Positions 44,739 through 52,744 of a DNA stretch of 64,000 nucleotides are shown here, piece after piece. The DNA is taken from positions 107,167 through 171,166 of the forward strand of contig JAUZRR010000009.1 in the NCBI GenBank assembly GCA_030950285.1, in the 5' to 3' direction. How positions within the stretch are numbered: the first letter of the stretch is position 1; each line of letters begins with the position of its first letter. The notes under the pieces are model-generated. The model saw nothing but the letters and a program-made list of their open reading frames with translations. It was not told the origin of the DNA and made no database searches. This DNA is from Planctomycetota bacterium (lineage in GTDB: Bacteria; Planctomycetota; Phycisphaerae; Phycisphaerales; UBA1924). Both the position numbers and the translations under genes were made by a program.

Positions 44739-45157
44739 GGTTTTTTCTTGACAGGAATGTCCCGCCTCCCCTCGCAAGAATGCTGGATATTTTTGACCGC
44801 AAGAACACGGTCGAACATCACGACGATCACTTCGACGAGAACACGAGCGACATCCAGTGGCTCGGTACAATTGCGAAGTGGGATCCAAAGCCAGTTGTTG
44901 TATCAAGCGACCTCCGCATCCTGCGCAATCCCGCCGAATCACAAGCCTTGCGAGGCACCGAGTTGACCTTCTTTGCCCTTGAAAAACAGTGGCCGAAGTT
45001 CAGTTGGGAAGAATGGGCATGGAGGATGGTCAAAGTTTGGCCACTCGTTGTTCGACACGCCAATCCCCGAACGCCCACTGTCTTTCGCGTACCAACACAG
45101 GGCCAGAAGATTGAATCTGTCGGTCCAACGCGAACCGCAGGAGCGAGAAGTCGTTAG
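44735..45157 (+). CDS. PIN-like (VapC45/DUF5615-type) toxin
   Basis: A 140-residue protein starting at GTG in the GTGA overlap. FFLDRNVPPPLARML is the start of a PIN-like fold (first catalytic Asp), followed by DDHFDENTSDIQWL and VVVSSDLRIL with further acidic positions. Such proteins are ribonuclease toxins of VapBC-like pairs. The C-terminal tail is basic. Family call from order and motifs; activity untested. Confidence 0.75.
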   Translation: MRFFLDRNVPPPLARMLDIFDRKNTVEHHDDHFDENTSDIQWLGTIAKWDPKPVVVSSDLRILRNPAESQALRGTELTFFALEKQWPKFSWEEWAWRMVKVWPLVVRHANPRTPTVFRVPTQGQKIESVGPTRTAGARSR

Positions 45158-45296
45158 CCGCGTTCAATACCTTTATTCTCCCCCACCACCAGCACATGAA
45201 TCGCCGTCAGCAGTTCCTCCGGCTTGATGCCCATCGGCCGTTGAGGCAGCCCTCGACACACGACCCTTCGGCCGAACCGCTCGCGAACACGTTGCA

Positions 45297-46088
45297 CTAC
45301 AACCGGTCAAAGACTTCTCCGACAGCCTTTGCCGCTTCCTCCCGAGACATCCCTTCGAGGCTGGCTTCCGCGTTCTCCCCGGCTTTGCGGTCTTCCTCTG
45401 CCGCTTGCTCGGGCGTCAGGGTGATCCGGTGCTCGACATACTCCAGCGTGCCGAAGAACATCTCGTCCACGCGCCCGGTTGCGTAAGCCGCCTTGATCGC
45501 CGGCAACGCCTCGACGGCACGAAGCTCGACGAGGGAGTAAATCACCTTGCCGTTGATCCCCGGGTCGGTGTACTCGGCGTACTTGAGCAGATCGACAAAC
45601 ACCGCCACGACCCGGTCGCGTGTCTCGGGGTGGTCGGTCGCGATGCGTTCGAGGCCGTCGACAAAAAACAATCGCACGCCGAAGGACTCGCGGCTGTCGC
45701 GGGCGACACGCGCGAGCGGGTCGATCGCGGCCTCGCCGAGACGGCCCAGAATCTTCGGCAAGTCGTCGAGCCAAAGGTCGTCGTCAAGACGATCCAGCTT
45801 GCGGGCCAGTTCGAGAAAGTCCGGGATGGTCTCCGGCAACACGAGCGCCGCCAGCGCCCGGGACGCATGGACCGGGCCGTAGCTCGCTGCGCCGGCGTCC
45901 TGCTCGTGAAGCTGGATATCGAACATAAGCCGGCGGAGTTCGGCGGCGTGCTCGGGGCCGATGCCCATCGAGGCGTAGTCGTCGAAGGGCACTTCCCGCC
46001 AGACATCCTCCGCACCGCCCGGACAGCCGAGCGTGAGGAGGCGATCAAGCGGCGCGGTGTACGGCTGGCGGGCGGATTTGCTGCTCAT
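45297..46088 (-). CDS. DUF1186-like HEAT-repeat protein
   Basis: A 263-residue soluble protein with several alpha-helical repeats (AAIDPLARVARDSRESFGVRLFFVDGL is one). The C-terminal part, with LVELRAVEALPAIKAAYATGRVDEMFFGTLEYVEHRI, fits DUF1186-type proteins, whose role is unknown. The ATG at 46088 is preferred; an upstream in-frame start (46133) has no ribosome site. Single gene. Confidence 0.65.
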   Translation of the reverse strand: MSSKSARQPYTAPLDRLLTLGCPGGAEDVWREVPFDDYASMGIGPEHAAELRRLMFDIQLHEQDAGAASYGPVHASRALAALVLPETIPDFLELARKLDRLDDDLWLDDLPKILGRLGEAAIDPLARVARDSRESFGVRLFFVDGLERIATDHPETRDRVVAVFVDLLKYAEYTDPGINGKVIYSLVELRAVEALPAIKAAYATGRVDEMFFGTLEYVEHRITLTPEQAAEEDRKAGENAEASLEGMSREEAAKAVGEVFDRL

Positions 46089-46256
46089 GAACACAGCATA
46101 CACCAACCCCGCGGGCACTTTCGCCGGCGCCACCGGTCGAAGCCCAGTGCGGGGTGTCGGTGATCAGTCGGCTCTCCGAACCGTTCGGGACCGGACGCTG
46201 TCCAGTGGCACCCGGCGGGGCGTGTGCGCTAGGCTTGGTTTGCACAGGAGACCACC

Positions 46257-47042
46257 ATGGCCCGCACCCCCTCCGTCGGCGGCAACTGGAAGATGAACAC
46301 CGACCGCACCACCGGCCCGGCACTGGCCCGTGACCTCGCACCCGCGGCCGCCGCGAACCCCGGGTGCGAGGTCGCGGTGTTTGTCCCGTTCCCGTACCTG
46401 CTGGCGGTGGGTGAGGCGCTCGGGCACGGGTCTTCGCCCCGTGGCACCCGGGTCAGACTCGGCGCCCAGGATTGTTACTTTGCGCCCGACGGCGCCTACA
46501 CCGGCGAGGTCTCCATCCACATGCTCAAAGACTGCGGCGTCTCGGTCGTCCTCACAGGCCACTCCGAACGCCGCCACGTCCTCGGCGAGACCGACCAACT
46601 CGTCAACGCCAAGACCCGCGCGGTGCTCGACGCCGATCTCGAGTGCGTGCTCTGCATCGGCGAGACCCTCGACCAGCGGCAAGCCGGGCGGACCGACGCG
46701 GTCAACGAGGCCCGGCTCCGGGCGGGGCTCGCGGGGGTCACCGCCGAGCAGATGGCACACGTCACCATCGCCTACGAGCCGGTCTGGGCGATTGGAACGG
46801 GCAAGGTCGCCACGCCCGCCGACGCCCAGACAGCCCACGCCCGCTGCCGGGCGGTGCTGGCCGAGATGTTCGACAGCGCCGTCGCCGACGCCACCCGCAT
46901 CATCTACGGCGGCTCGATGAAGCCGACCAACGCCGCCGAACTGCTCGCTGAGCCCGACATCGACGGCGGGCTCATCGGCGGGGCGAGTCTCAAGGCGGCC
47001 GACTTCCTGGCGATCGTCGAGGCGGCGGGGGAGCAGACTTGA
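46257..47042 (+). CDS. tpiA: Triosephosphate isomerase
   Basis: Interconverts DHAP and glyceraldehyde-3-phosphate. The 261-residue product has GGNWKMN, the catalytic His in LTGHSERR, the catalytic Glu in IAYEPVWAIGTGK, and the phosphate-binding YGGSMKPTNA and GLIGGASL. Between AVGEAL and RLGAQD there are about eight extra residues (GHGSSPRGTRV region) encoded by a hairpin-forming segment (46424-46453) that looks like a dispersed repeat inserted in frame. Confidence 0.96.
   Translation: MARTPSVGGNWKMNTDRTTGPALARDLAPAAAANPGCEVAVFVPFPYLLAVGEALGHGSSPRGTRVRLGAQDCYFAPDGAYTGEVSIHMLKDCGVSVVLTGHSERRHVLGETDQLVNAKTRAVLDADLECVLCIGETLDQRQAGRTDAVNEARLRAGLAGVTAEQMAHVTIAYEPVWAIGTGKVATPADAQTAHARCRAVLAEMFDSAVADATRIIYGGSMKPTNAAELLAEPDIDGGLIGGASLKAADFLAIVEAAGEQT
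46422..46453. repeat. Repeat-like hairpin inside tpiA
   Basis: CACGGGTCTTCGCCCCGTG forms a stem-loop followed by GCACCCGGG. Related GTGGCACC(C) hairpins flank tpiA upstream (~46180-46220) and downstream (~47283-47312). Confidence 0.55.
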
Positions 47043-47669
47043 GATCGCAGAGGCCGCTCGTCGCCCCGTCCACGCCCTGTCCACAACCCGTACGCATCTG
47101 TCCACGGCCGCTGCGGATGCGCGGGCTGCCTTTCCCATGCGGCTCTTGTCGGCACGTCTACGGTCGTCGTAGAACGCCCTATAACGCCCGCGGCCCCGGA
47201 TCAGAGGGCCGATCGGGGGGGGGGGTTCGATGGCTGGCGGGGGGGGCTGGTGGGGGGCTGGTGGGGGGCTGGGGCCTGCGGGCACTGGACCGCCACCCAG
47301 TGGCACCCGTCCGGCCCTCCTTCACCCATCCATCCACTTCATTCAGACTACGAACATGCCATGCGTCTCTACGAGCCCTGTGCGCGAGCACAGGATTTGG
47401 CTTTCCTGCGAAAATCAACCGTTCTTGATCCCGAGCTTGCGCTCGGGGCTCCTCGAAACGCCCGAGCTCTTCTGGCCATGCGTATCAGCCACCCATTTCC
47501 CGCCGAGCCCGGGTGCCTCAGGGCTCAGCACTCCCCCCTCCCCGCCTAGACTTCCGGCCCTGCCCTGGGCAATCGTCCGGGGCGTGTTCCGAATCATCAC
47601 CCGGCCTGCGCCCGCCACGGGCGCAGGCCGAACCGACGCCACGGTTGCTGGCAGGAGTCTCGACGCACT
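47043..47669. other. Intergenic region between tpiA and secG
   Basis: 627 bp without a supported gene. Contains a G-rich tract with runs of up to 11 G (47215-47275), a GTGGCACCC-associated hairpin (~47283-47312), and a family B palindrome pair: CCTGTGCGCGAGCACAGG at 47377-47394 and CCCGAGCTTGCGCTCGGG at 47430-47447. Confidence 0.7.
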
Positions 47670-48272
47670 ATGGACCTCTCTCCCCACACGCTCGGCATGC
47701 TGACACTCGGCGCAAGCCAGATAGTGGTCGGAGTACTCACCGTGCTCTTTCTGTTCTGTTCGGTCCTGCTGATCCTGACCGTCCTCATCCAGCGGCCGCA
47801 GGGCGGCGGGCTCGCCGGGGCGTTCGGCGGCGGCGGCGGGGCCGGGGGCGAGACCGCCTTTGGTGCCCGCACCGGCGACGCCCTCACCATGGCGACCATC
47901 GCGTTCTTTGTGATCTGGCTGGCGATCGCGGTCGGGCTGGTCTGGGTGATGACCCCCGACCAGGGCGGCACCGGCGGCCCGCCCGCAGCAACCTCCGACG
48001 AGGGGCTCATCGGGCCGGGCGATACCGACGAAACCGCGACCGAGGGGGCGACCGAGGGGGCGGCCGAGGGCGACGCCGCGGACAGCACCGGCGCCGACAG
48101 TGCAGACCAGGGCGACGAAGCGACCGACAGCCCAGCCGAACCAGACGCCGCACCCGACAGCACACCCCAAACCGACGGCGATGGAGCCGGGATTGATGAC
48201 GGGGCGGGCGACGGGGCTGACGCAGAGACCACCGACAGCACCGACGACACCACGGGCGGCGGCGGACGCTAA
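47670..48272 (+). CDS. secG: Preprotein translocase subunit SecG with long acidic tail
   Basis: A 200-residue SecG. The conserved part is at the N-terminus: FLFCSVLLILTVLIQRPQGGGLAGAFGG, followed by the second helix (ATIAFFVIWLAIAVGLVWVM). The remaining ~105 residues are an Asp/Ala/Thr/Glu-rich low-complexity tail, absent from typical SecG. SecG assists SecYE. Followed 61 bp later by yicC. Confidence 0.9.
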   Translation: MDLSPHTLGMLTLGASQIVVGVLTVLFLFCSVLLILTVLIQRPQGGGLAGAFGGGGGAGGETAFGARTGDALTMATIAFFVIWLAIAVGLVWVMTPDQGGTGGPPAATSDEGLIGPGDTDETATEGATEGAAEGDAADSTGADSADQGDEATDSPAEPDAAPDSTPQTDGDGAGIDDGAGDGADAETTDSTDDTTGGGGR

Positions 48273-48333
48273 GCTGGCAAGACCGGCCGCGTGCTTCGAC
48301 CCACCGTCATACCGCGCCCAGGAGCGATCGCCC

Positions 48334-49224
48334 GTGATCCGCAGCATGACAGGATTTGGTGAGGCCTCCCAACACGTCGACGGCGTGCACTACGCCGTCG
48401 AGCTGCGCTCACTCAACAACAAATACTTCAAGGCCTCCATCCGCCTGCCCGAACAGCTGCAAGTGCTCGAGGCCGATCTCGAAGCGGCGCTGCGACGCCG
48501 GATCGCCCGGGGCAGCGTGACCCTGAGCGTGAGCTTTGCCGACACGTCGGCCTCGGCAGCACTCGAAGTCAACCACCGGGCGCTCGACCGCTACGTCGAA
48601 CAGCTCCGCCAGTCCAAAGCGGTCCAGAGCGGCGAGGTGGTGATCGACCTCGCGCCGCTGCTGTCCCTGCCCGGCGTGCTGCAGAACCCGACCGAAGAGA
48701 GCGACCGCCTCCAGCAGGTGCGTCAGCTGCTGCTCGGGCTGGTCGAGACCGCGTGCGACCACCTGCTCTCGATGCGCCGCCGCGAGGGAGCGCTGCTCAA
48801 CGAAGAACTCGAAGCCCACCGCGACCTGATCGCCGACCGGCTCGGGAAGATCCGCGAACAGGCCCCGCGGGTGATCGCCGAGCACGAGAACCGGCTCCGG
48901 CTGCGGATGGAAGAGATGTTCCGCGAGGCGCAGCTGCGGGTCGAACCGGTCGAGATGATCCGCGAGATCGCGGTCTACGCCGAGAAGACCGACATCGCCG
49001 AAGAAATCAGCCGACTCAGCGGCCACATCGAACAGTTCACCGAGCTGCTCGCGGCTGCCGAGGACAAACCCGTCGGACGCACGATGGACTTTCTCGCCCA
49101 GGAGATGCTCCGCGAGGCCAACACGATCGCGAGCAAAAGCCCCGACAGCCTGGTCAGCCGACTCATCGTGGAGGTCAAAGGCACGATCGACCGCATCAAA
49201 GAACAGGTGCAGAACGTCGAGTAG
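48334..49224 (+). CDS. yicC: YicC-family endoribonuclease
   Basis: A 296-residue protein with the family start IRSMTGFGEA, LRSLNNKYF, and the C-terminal DxxEExxRLxxHxxxF-type stretch (TDIAEEISRLSGHIEQFTELL) ending MLREANTIASKSPDSLVSRLIVEVK. YicC proteins are RNA-cleaving enzymes linked to sRNA decay in E. coli. The GTG at 48334 has AGGAG nine bases upstream; the longer frame overlaps secG. Confidence 0.93.
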   Translation: MIRSMTGFGEASQHVDGVHYAVELRSLNNKYFKASIRLPEQLQVLEADLEAALRRRIARGSVTLSVSFADTSASAALEVNHRALDRYVEQLRQSKAVQSGEVVIDLAPLLSLPGVLQNPTEESDRLQQVRQLLLGLVETACDHLLSMRRREGALLNEELEAHRDLIADRLGKIREQAPRVIAEHENRLRLRMEEMFREAQLRVEPVEMIREIAVYAEKTDIAEEISRLSGHIEQFTELLAAAEDKPVGRTMDFLAQEMLREANTIASKSPDSLVSRLIVEVKGTIDRIKEQVQNVE

Positions 49225-49248
49225 GCCCCCACCCACAGCGGGAACGCG

Positions 49249-50355
49249 ATGCACACCCCCCACACCCCAAGCCCGCCATCCGATGCCGCGGCGTCCGAGG
49301 GTGCCGGTGCGGCGGCAAAGCGCGAGTCCCGGTCGGTGATCTCGCCCGGCGCGCTTGCAAGCGTCTGCGCACGCTACGACCTGGGTGACGTGCAACGGGT
49401 GTACGCCTTCAACCGCGGGTCGAGACGCTCGCCCAAAGCGGTGGTCGAGACCGCACGCGGGCGGTATCTGGTCAAACGCCGCGAGCGCGGCCGCGACGAC
49501 CCGACCCGCGTTGCCAGCTCACACGACCTCCAGCTCTTTCTCCATGCCGCGGGCTTTCCCACGCCGGCGCTCCTGGGCACGCGCCTCGGGAACAACTCGA
49601 TGGTCCAGCTCGACGGGCTGGTCTTCGAGGTCTTCGAGTTTGTCGAGGGCGAGAGCTTCGACCGCACCCCCGGCCCGTGCGAGGACGCGGGCAGGCAGCT
49701 CGCAAAGCTCCACGAGCTGGTGCGCGGGTACGAGCCCCGCTGGCCGTCCCCGGTGTGGACCGCGACGGCGCAGCACACCACCACCGCCCGCCAGCTCGAC
49801 CGGATCGCCGGCAGCGACGCGGCGCAGCGCGGCACCGCTCGCCAGGTCGTCCGCACGCTCCGCCCGCTCTTTGCCAGCGTGGTCGCCGGGCTCGCCGGGC
49901 GAAAGCCGCACCACCAGCAAACGCAGATGCTCCACGCCGACTGGCACCCCGGGAACATGGTCTTCCGCAGCAACACCGTCGCGGCGGTGCTCGACTTTGA
50001 CGCGGCCCGGCAAGGCCCGGTGCTGTTCGACCTCGCTGGGGGGGCGTTGCAGTTCTCGATGACCCGGGTCGGGATGGACCCCGACAAGTGGCCCGACGGG
50101 CTCGACGCCCACCGGTTTGCCGCGTTTCTTCGGGGGTATGGGCCGGCGGCACTCGAGACCGACCTCGCTTCACTGCCCGCGATGATGGCGGCGGCACTGG
50201 TCGGCGAGGTGGTCGGGCCGATCGCGGCAACCGGCTCGTTCGCGGGGCAGGACGCCGTGCCCTTCCTGCGGATGGTCACCCGCAAAATCGCGTGGCTCCT
50301 CGACCACGCCCCGAAACTGGCGGCACTCGCCGAGCGGTCGGCCCGGGGGGGGTAA
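49249..50355 (+). CDS. Aminoglycoside-phosphotransferase-fold kinase
   Basis: A 368-residue protein with kinase-like fold. The catalytic loop is MLHADWHPGNMVF (HxDxxxxN) and the metal-binding Asp is in VLDFDAA. N-terminal KAVVETARGRYLVKRRERG carries the ATP-binding lysine. Relatives phosphorylate homoserine, choline or unknown metabolites; the substrate here is not apparent. Starts 24 bp after yicC, so probably cotranscribed. Confidence 0.75.
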   Translation: MHTPHTPSPPSDAAASEGAGAAAKRESRSVISPGALASVCARYDLGDVQRVYAFNRGSRRSPKAVVETARGRYLVKRRERGRDDPTRVASSHDLQLFLHAAGFPTPALLGTRLGNNSMVQLDGLVFEVFEFVEGESFDRTPGPCEDAGRQLAKLHELVRGYEPRWPSPVWTATAQHTTTARQLDRIAGSDAAQRGTARQVVRTLRPLFASVVAGLAGRKPHHQQTQMLHADWHPGNMVFRSNTVAAVLDFDAARQGPVLFDLAGGALQFSMTRVGMDPDKWPDGLDAHRFAAFLRGYGPAALETDLASLPAMMAAALVGEVVGPIAATGSFAGQDAVPFLRMVTRKIAWLLDHAPKLAALAERSARGG

Positions 50356-50433
50356 GGCAAACGCAACTCTTTCCTGTCGCCGGGTTCGATCGGGTTGCTC
50401 TTGGAGCAGATTTCCGCGACACTGTGCGGACCA

Positions 50434-51516
50434 ATGCCAAACCGCACCCACATGATCCTGAGTCTGGCAGCCCTCACGCTCGCGGGCACCGGTCTCGCTT
50501 CGGCCCAGCGGAACAGCATCCCCGACACCCGCCCGCCGGTGGACGAGGTCATCGGCATGCTCGACTCGCCGCTCTTTGCGGCGCGTCGGCAGGCGCTGGC
50601 CTCGCTGCTCGAACGCCGCGACCTGACCCTCGACGAGGTTGACCTCTGGAGATACCGCGACGACCTCAGCCCCGAGCAACGCCTGCGCCTCGACGAGCTG
50701 GCCCTCCAGGTCTTCGCCCGTGGCCCCCGCGCGGCGCTGGGGATCAGCTTCCCCCCCGACGACCGCGGCGGGGTGCGAATCATGAACGTCGTCGCCGGGT
50801 TTCCCGCAGCCGATCTGCTCGTCGCCGGCGACCGCATCCTCACCGCCGACGGCCTGCCACTCACCCGGCAGGCGATGCTCCGGGCAGCCATCCTCTCCCA
50901 CGCCCCGGGCGAGATACTCGAGCTCCGCGTCGAACGCGACGGCGAGACACTCGATATCTCGGTGCCGCTGGGCAGCTTCGGCAACCTGCGCGGGGCCGCG
51001 AGCCCCAGGCCGAGCGACCTGGTCGCAGCATGGACGCTCCGCCAGACCCGCGACGGGGCGGCGCAGCGGGGCAAACCGATCACGCCCGTCCCGCGCCAGC
51101 CCGGCGCGGCCGACAACCAGACGCCGGGCAACACCGACCCGGACTCGGCAGCATGGCTCGCGGTCTATGCCACCGGGGACGCGCCGGGCTGGCTCGTGCT
51201 TGGAGGACAGCCGCGCGAGACCGCCGACCTCTCACTCACCAGGCTCGCAGCCCTCGACGCCTCACGCGCGGTCACGATCGAGGACCCCGAGCTGCTCGGC
51301 AACGCCGACCTGGTGCTCCAGCTGGCGATCCTGCGCAACGAACGGACGCAAGCGATCGAGGACATCCGTCGGCTCGAGGCCCTGATCGGTGGCGGGAACC
51401 TCGACGCCGGGGGGCGTGCGATGATGCGCCGTCGGCTCGACCAGGAACGCGAGAAGCTCGCGGTGCTCGAAGAACAAATCCGCCTCGTCGACAAGACCCG
51501 ACGCGAGAAGCGCTGA
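50434..51516 (+). CDS. Exported PDZ-domain protein
   Basis: A 360-residue protein with signal peptide (MILSLAALTLAGTGLASAQ). A PDZ domain covers ~100-185 (LGISFPPDDRGGVRIMNVVAGFPAADLLVAGDRILTADGLPL is its core). The C-terminal part is helical and charged (coiled coil near the end: RRLDQEREKLAVLEEQIRLVDK). No protease domain, so it may be an adaptor or scaffold. Start at 50434 chosen; 50452 is an alternative. Confidence 0.7.
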   Translation: MPNRTHMILSLAALTLAGTGLASAQRNSIPDTRPPVDEVIGMLDSPLFAARRQALASLLERRDLTLDEVDLWRYRDDLSPEQRLRLDELALQVFARGPRAALGISFPPDDRGGVRIMNVVAGFPAADLLVAGDRILTADGLPLTRQAMLRAAILSHAPGEILELRVERDGETLDISVPLGSFGNLRGAASPRPSDLVAAWTLRQTRDGAAQRGKPITPVPRQPGAADNQTPGNTDPDSAAWLAVYATGDAPGWLVLGGQPRETADLSLTRLAALDASRAVTIEDPELLGNADLVLQLAILRNERTQAIEDIRRLEALIGGGNLDAGGRAMMRRRLDQEREKLAVLEEQIRLVDKTRREKR

Positions 51517-51525
51517 ATCGAAACA

Positions 51526-51608
51526 ACGAGCCCCGAGCGCAAGCTCGGGTGCAAGTACATGCAACGCCGCAGGCCACTCCCGGACCTGTGCTCGCGCACA
51601 GGGCTCGT
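51526..51608. repeat. Paired palindromes, family B, reversed orientation
   Basis: ACGAGCCCCGAGCGCAAGCT with GGG (51526-51549) and CCTGTGCTCGCGCACAGG (51585-51602) ending in GCTCGT. Same two hairpins as at 32640 and 47377 but inverted; placed between convergent genes. Confidence 0.88.
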
Positions 51609-51635
51609 AGAAAGAAGCACCGATCCTGCCCGGTC

Positions 51636-52583
51636 TCAGACGATCTCGTCCTCTTCGAGTGTCCGCAGCGCCAGCCCGTTCTCGTGCAGCCGTTCGCGGA
51701 CCTCGACCAGCGAAGTAGCACCAAAGTTCTTCACGCCCATCAGCTCGGCTTCGGTGTGGCTCGCCAGGTCGCCCATGGTCTGGATGTTGAGCAGCTGCAA
51801 CGCCCGACGGGCGCGGACCGACAGGTTGAGGTCGGTCACCGGCTTGCCGAGCACCACTTCCTTGCCCGCGTTCTTGAGCTTCTCCATGATCGCCCGCCGC
51901 GCAGCCCGGTGCGCATCTTCGAGCCCCTGCCCGAGCCGAAGATTCTTGGCCGTCAGCATCCGCTTGATCTCGAGAAGGCTCGACTCGCCGAAGTTTTTGT
52001 AGCTCATCAGTTCGGCTTCGGTGTACCGAAGCAGTTCGCCGAGCGTGCGGATGTTCATCTTCTTCAGGCACGTCCGCGCCCGGACCGACAACTCGAAGTC
52101 CGTCACCGGCGTATCGAGCAGCGCCTTGCGCTTGAAGATGTCGCGGTCCTGCTCTTCCTCGACCATCATCTCGCGGCTGGCCTGCACGTCCTTCATGAAC
52201 AGCCGCGCCCGCGCGTGGTTGGGGTTGGTCTCGAGGATCTGCCTCAGACACCGCTCGGCTTTGACGTAATACCCGCTGTCCTCGTAGAGCACCGCGAGGT
52301 TCATCAGCGCGTTGATCGGCGCGGGCTTGAACTCGCACACCCGCTCGTAGAGCTCGATCGCGTCCTCGTCGTGCCCGGTCAGGTCGAGCAGGTACGCCAG
52401 GCGGAACACCACGCTCGCGTTGGTCGGGTCGGCCGAGACCGCTTTGCGGAACTCGACGATCGCCAGCTCGCGGTCGCCCTCAGCCTCGGCAGCCCGGGCC
52501 GCTTCGGTGTGCTTCTGGGCGACCTCGGCGTCGCGCTTGGCCGACTCAACGCCGATCATCATGTCCATGGGGTCGTTCGACAT
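51636..52583 (-). CDS. TPR protein with two RNA polymerase alpha-CTD-like domains
   Basis: A 315-residue protein. Residues ~25-150 are TPR repeats (AIVEFRKAVSADPTNASVVFRLA, then AIELYERVCEFKPAPINALMNLAVLY). Two copies of an alpha-CTD follow: PVTDFELSVRARTCLKKMNIR...NFGESSLLEIKRML and PVTDLNLSVRARRALQLLNIQ...NFGATSLVEVRERL. The Arg matching E. coli alpha R265 is kept in both copies; the residues matching N268 and K298 are changed. It may bridge RNA polymerase or DNA and other proteins. GAGGAG lies 5 bases before the ATG. Confidence 0.85.
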   Translation of the reverse strand: MSNDPMDMMIGVESAKRDAEVAQKHTEAARAAEAEGDRELAIVEFRKAVSADPTNASVVFRLAYLLDLTGHDEDAIELYERVCEFKPAPINALMNLAVLYEDSGYYVKAERCLRQILETNPNHARARLFMKDVQASREMMVEEEQDRDIFKRKALLDTPVTDFELSVRARTCLKKMNIRTLGELLRYTEAELMSYKNFGESSLLEIKRMLTAKNLRLGQGLEDAHRAARRAIMEKLKNAGKEVVLGKPVTDLNLSVRARRALQLLNIQTMGDLASHTEAELMGVKNFGATSLVEVRERLHENGLALRTLEEDEIV

Positions 52584-52744
52584 CAAAGCTCCTCGCTGCA
52601 GCGTGCCACGATCGGGCTCGGGGGTGTTTTCCGAGGCTCCGCCGTGTGTCAGGTGAAATCTTGTGGTCCTTGGTCAGCCTCAACTATAGAACCCTCGCCC
52701 GGGTCCCTCCAGCGGCTGGGAATCGGCCCCAACACCGGAGAGCC

